From: Celerinatantimonas yamalensis | GTDB taxonomy: Bacteria; Pseudomonadota; Gammaproteobacteria; Enterobacterales; Celerinatantimonadaceae | NCBI RefSeq assembly: GCF_046054155.1 | Contig: NZ_JBEQCT010000008.1 | Coordinates: forward strand, 1-64,000 | Reading direction: 5' to 3' | DNA length: 64,000 nucleotides | In this document: one piece after another, positions 62,940-64,000 of the stretch | How positions within the stretch are numbered: the stretch's first letter is position 1 | Layout: every line of letters starts with the position of its first letter | The notes under the pieces: generated by a model | Told to the model about the DNA's origin: nothing | Seen by the model: the letters and a program-made list of their open reading frames with translations, nothing else | Database searches by the model: none | Made by a program: the position numbers and the translations under genes

Positions 62940-63839
62940 ATGACACGTTGGGGAATTTTAGGTGATGGCGCCATCGGTGGATTGTTTGCAGCCCGCTTGG
63001 CACTTGCTGGTTACTCTGTACAATTGGTGATGAGTAAAGCATTTCATCAAGGTGAAACAAAACGTTCGCTACACTATCAAGATGACCAGCAGCAAGTGGA
63101 CTTAGAATTAACCATTTGTGACCATACCGAGCAATGCGATATGTTATTAATCTGCACCAAGGGCTATCAAGTCGTTGATGCTCTGACAAGTATTCGGCTC
63201 TCTAAACACACTCAGTTAATAACGCTACATAATGGCATGGGCCCACAGCAGCAGTTAGTTCATCGTTATCCAGAACATCTAATTTGGGCTGGCACCACAA
63301 CGCATGGCGCAGAGCGCCATCAAAATATAATTCGTCATCAAGGCACAGGCATCACCACGGTTGGCCGCTATCCTAGTGGTCAATCTGAACAATTGCCCCC
63401 TCTCTGGATCATGGAACTCAATGCCGCGCTGGCTGATGTCGTTTATCACCCCCATATTGAGCAAGCATTGTGGCAAAAGCTTGCCATTAATGCCATTATT
63501 AATCCTATCACCGCGATTGCTCAGTGCTTAAATGGTGAACTGCTTACTCCTAGTTATCAACCCTTGATCCGCGAACTTGCCAATGAAATTCATCAAGTTG
63601 CAAAAGCCTGTCAGATTATTTTAAGTGATAGTGACATCATTCAATCGGTTCGCCAAGTTTGCCAGCACACGGCTAACAACCATTCGTCTATGGCCGAAGA
63701 TATACGCTGTCAGCGCCAAACAGAGATTGGCTTGATCAACGGTTACATTATCAGGAAAGCTCAAGAACATCAGATTGAAGTTCCTTTAAATCAACAAGTT
63801 GTCGAAAAAATTCTCAAAGGAGATTGTGCTAATGGTTAA
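62940..63839 (+). CDS. panE: 2-dehydropantoate 2-reductase PanE/ApbA
   Basis: About 299 residues; NADPH reduction of ketopantoate for pantothenate and CoA synthesis. GDGAIGGLFAARLALAG (about 7-23) is the nucleotide fold; KLAINAIINPITA (about 180) has the catalytic Lys and conserved Asn. ATG 62940 is preferred over TTG 62937, with GGGGGT upstream. Overlaps yajL by 8 nt. Confidence 0.94.
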   Translation: MTRWGILGDGAIGGLFAARLALAGYSVQLVMSKAFHQGETKRSLHYQDDQQQVDLELTICDHTEQCDMLLICTKGYQVVDALTSIRLSKHTQLITLHNGMGPQQQLVHRYPEHLIWAGTTTHGAERHQNIIRHQGTGITTVGRYPSGQSEQLPPLWIMELNAALADVVYHPHIEQALWQKLAINAIINPITAIAQCLNGELLTPSYQPLIRELANEIHQVAKACQIILSDSDIIQSVRQVCQHTANNHSSMAEDIRCQRQTEIGLINGYIIRKAQEHQIEVPLNQQVVEKILKGDCANG

Positions 63840-64000
63840 TGTCATGGTGGCTGTTGCGCCAGGTAGTGAAGAGATTGAAACCGTATCAATAATCGATACA
63901 CTACGCCGAGGAAATTTTAGCGTCGATCTGGTCAGTGTGAGTGATGAGCTGATTATTTGTGCTTCTCGCGGCGTCAGACTGGTCGCTGATAAGCTACTCG
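63832..64000 (+). CDS. yajL: DJ-1/PfpI family protein YajL (partial, cut by window end)
   Basis: The first 56 codons of a DJ-1 superfamily protein. VAPGSEEIETVSIIDTLRRG near the start matches YajL/ThiJ, which protects proteins from oxidation and glycation. AAGGAG lies about 9 nt before the ATG. The nucleophilic Cys would lie beyond the window. panE-yajL is a common Vibrio pair. Confidence 0.88.
   Translation, partial: MVNVMVAVAPGSEEIETVSIIDTLRRGNFSVDLVSVSDELIICASRGVRLVADKLL

Noticed and set aside
1..64000. CRISPR array, prophage or rRNA operon
   Set aside because: No regularly spaced direct repeats, phage structural genes or rRNA sequence were seen anywhere in the window.

Overview
The window looks like a stretch of chromosome from a marine or halophilic gammaproteobacterium, most probably a member of the Vibrionaceae. 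The reasons are: a complete Na+-translocating NADH:quinone reductase operon (nqrABCDEF) with nqrM and dinB on one side and bolA on the other; a crl-frsA-gpt block; an ubiF / six-tRNA / miaB-ybeZ-ybeY-corC-lnt-leuS core run; a Klebsiella/Vibrio-type citrate fermentation locus; and integron cassettes with attC sites at the left edge. Genus and species cannot be fixed by reading alone.

Layout. (1) 1-1379: the edge of an unidentified gene, then a complete IS3-family element (122-1379) whose flanks do not match each other. (2) 1364-4730: a minus-strand integron cassette array: a PD-(D/E)xK-like gene cut by the IS, a GNAT acetyltransferase, an Mrr-like nuclease, a secreted 15-residue-repeat protein and an Abi_C abortive-infection protein, separated by four recognisable attC sites. 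No integrase gene is present, but a near-consensus LexA box (5002-5017) lies where an intI promoter would be expected. (3) 5021-6267: a small orphan ORF, an empty stretch and a GrpB-family gene. (4) 6771-7423: tRNA operon Met-Leu-Gln-Gln-Met-Gln with a strong-looking promoter and a terminator. (5) 7624-28722: ubiF (reverse), then a co-directional housekeeping run: miaB, ybeZ, ybeY, corC, lnt, leuS, lptE, holA, nadD, rsfS, rlmH, mrdA, mrdB, mltB, rlpA, dacA, ybeD, lipB, lipA (tRNA modification, ribosome maturation, lipoprotein and LPS assembly, cell-wall elongation, lipoate synthesis). (6) 28881-38041: sstT, then on the reverse strand proBA, crl, frsA, gpt and an AzgA-type purine permease, with pepD diverging. 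(7) 38077-46817: dinB, nqrM, nqrFEDCBA, bolA and alkB, all reverse. (8) 46926-50660: rlmG, yajG, a periplasmic cyclophilin and ampG, forward. (9) 50940-61614: the citrate fermentation locus, with a reverse operon citS / FAH-family gene / citC-D-E-F-X-G / RBBP9-like hydrolase and the divergent regulators citA-citB. (10) 62244-64000: a sugar O-acetyltransferase, panE and the start of yajL.

How the parts work together. CitS imports citrate with Na+; CitDEF, matured by CitC, CitG and CitX, cleaves it to acetate and oxaloacetate; CitA-CitB senses citrate. The usual Na+-pumping oxaloacetate decarboxylase (oadGAB) is not in this locus. A fumarylacetoacetate-hydrolase-family protein sits between the transporter and citC instead, which makes it a candidate for handling oxaloacetate. 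The sodium gradient needed by CitS and SstT could come from the NQR complex, whose operon lacks the apbE flavin transferase usually found between nqrF and nqrM.

The most unusual parts are the integrase-less cassette array with two defence-like genes and a preserved SOS box, the repeat-protein cassette, the citrate operon with its two extra enzymes, and a long imperfect palindrome between lnt and leuS.
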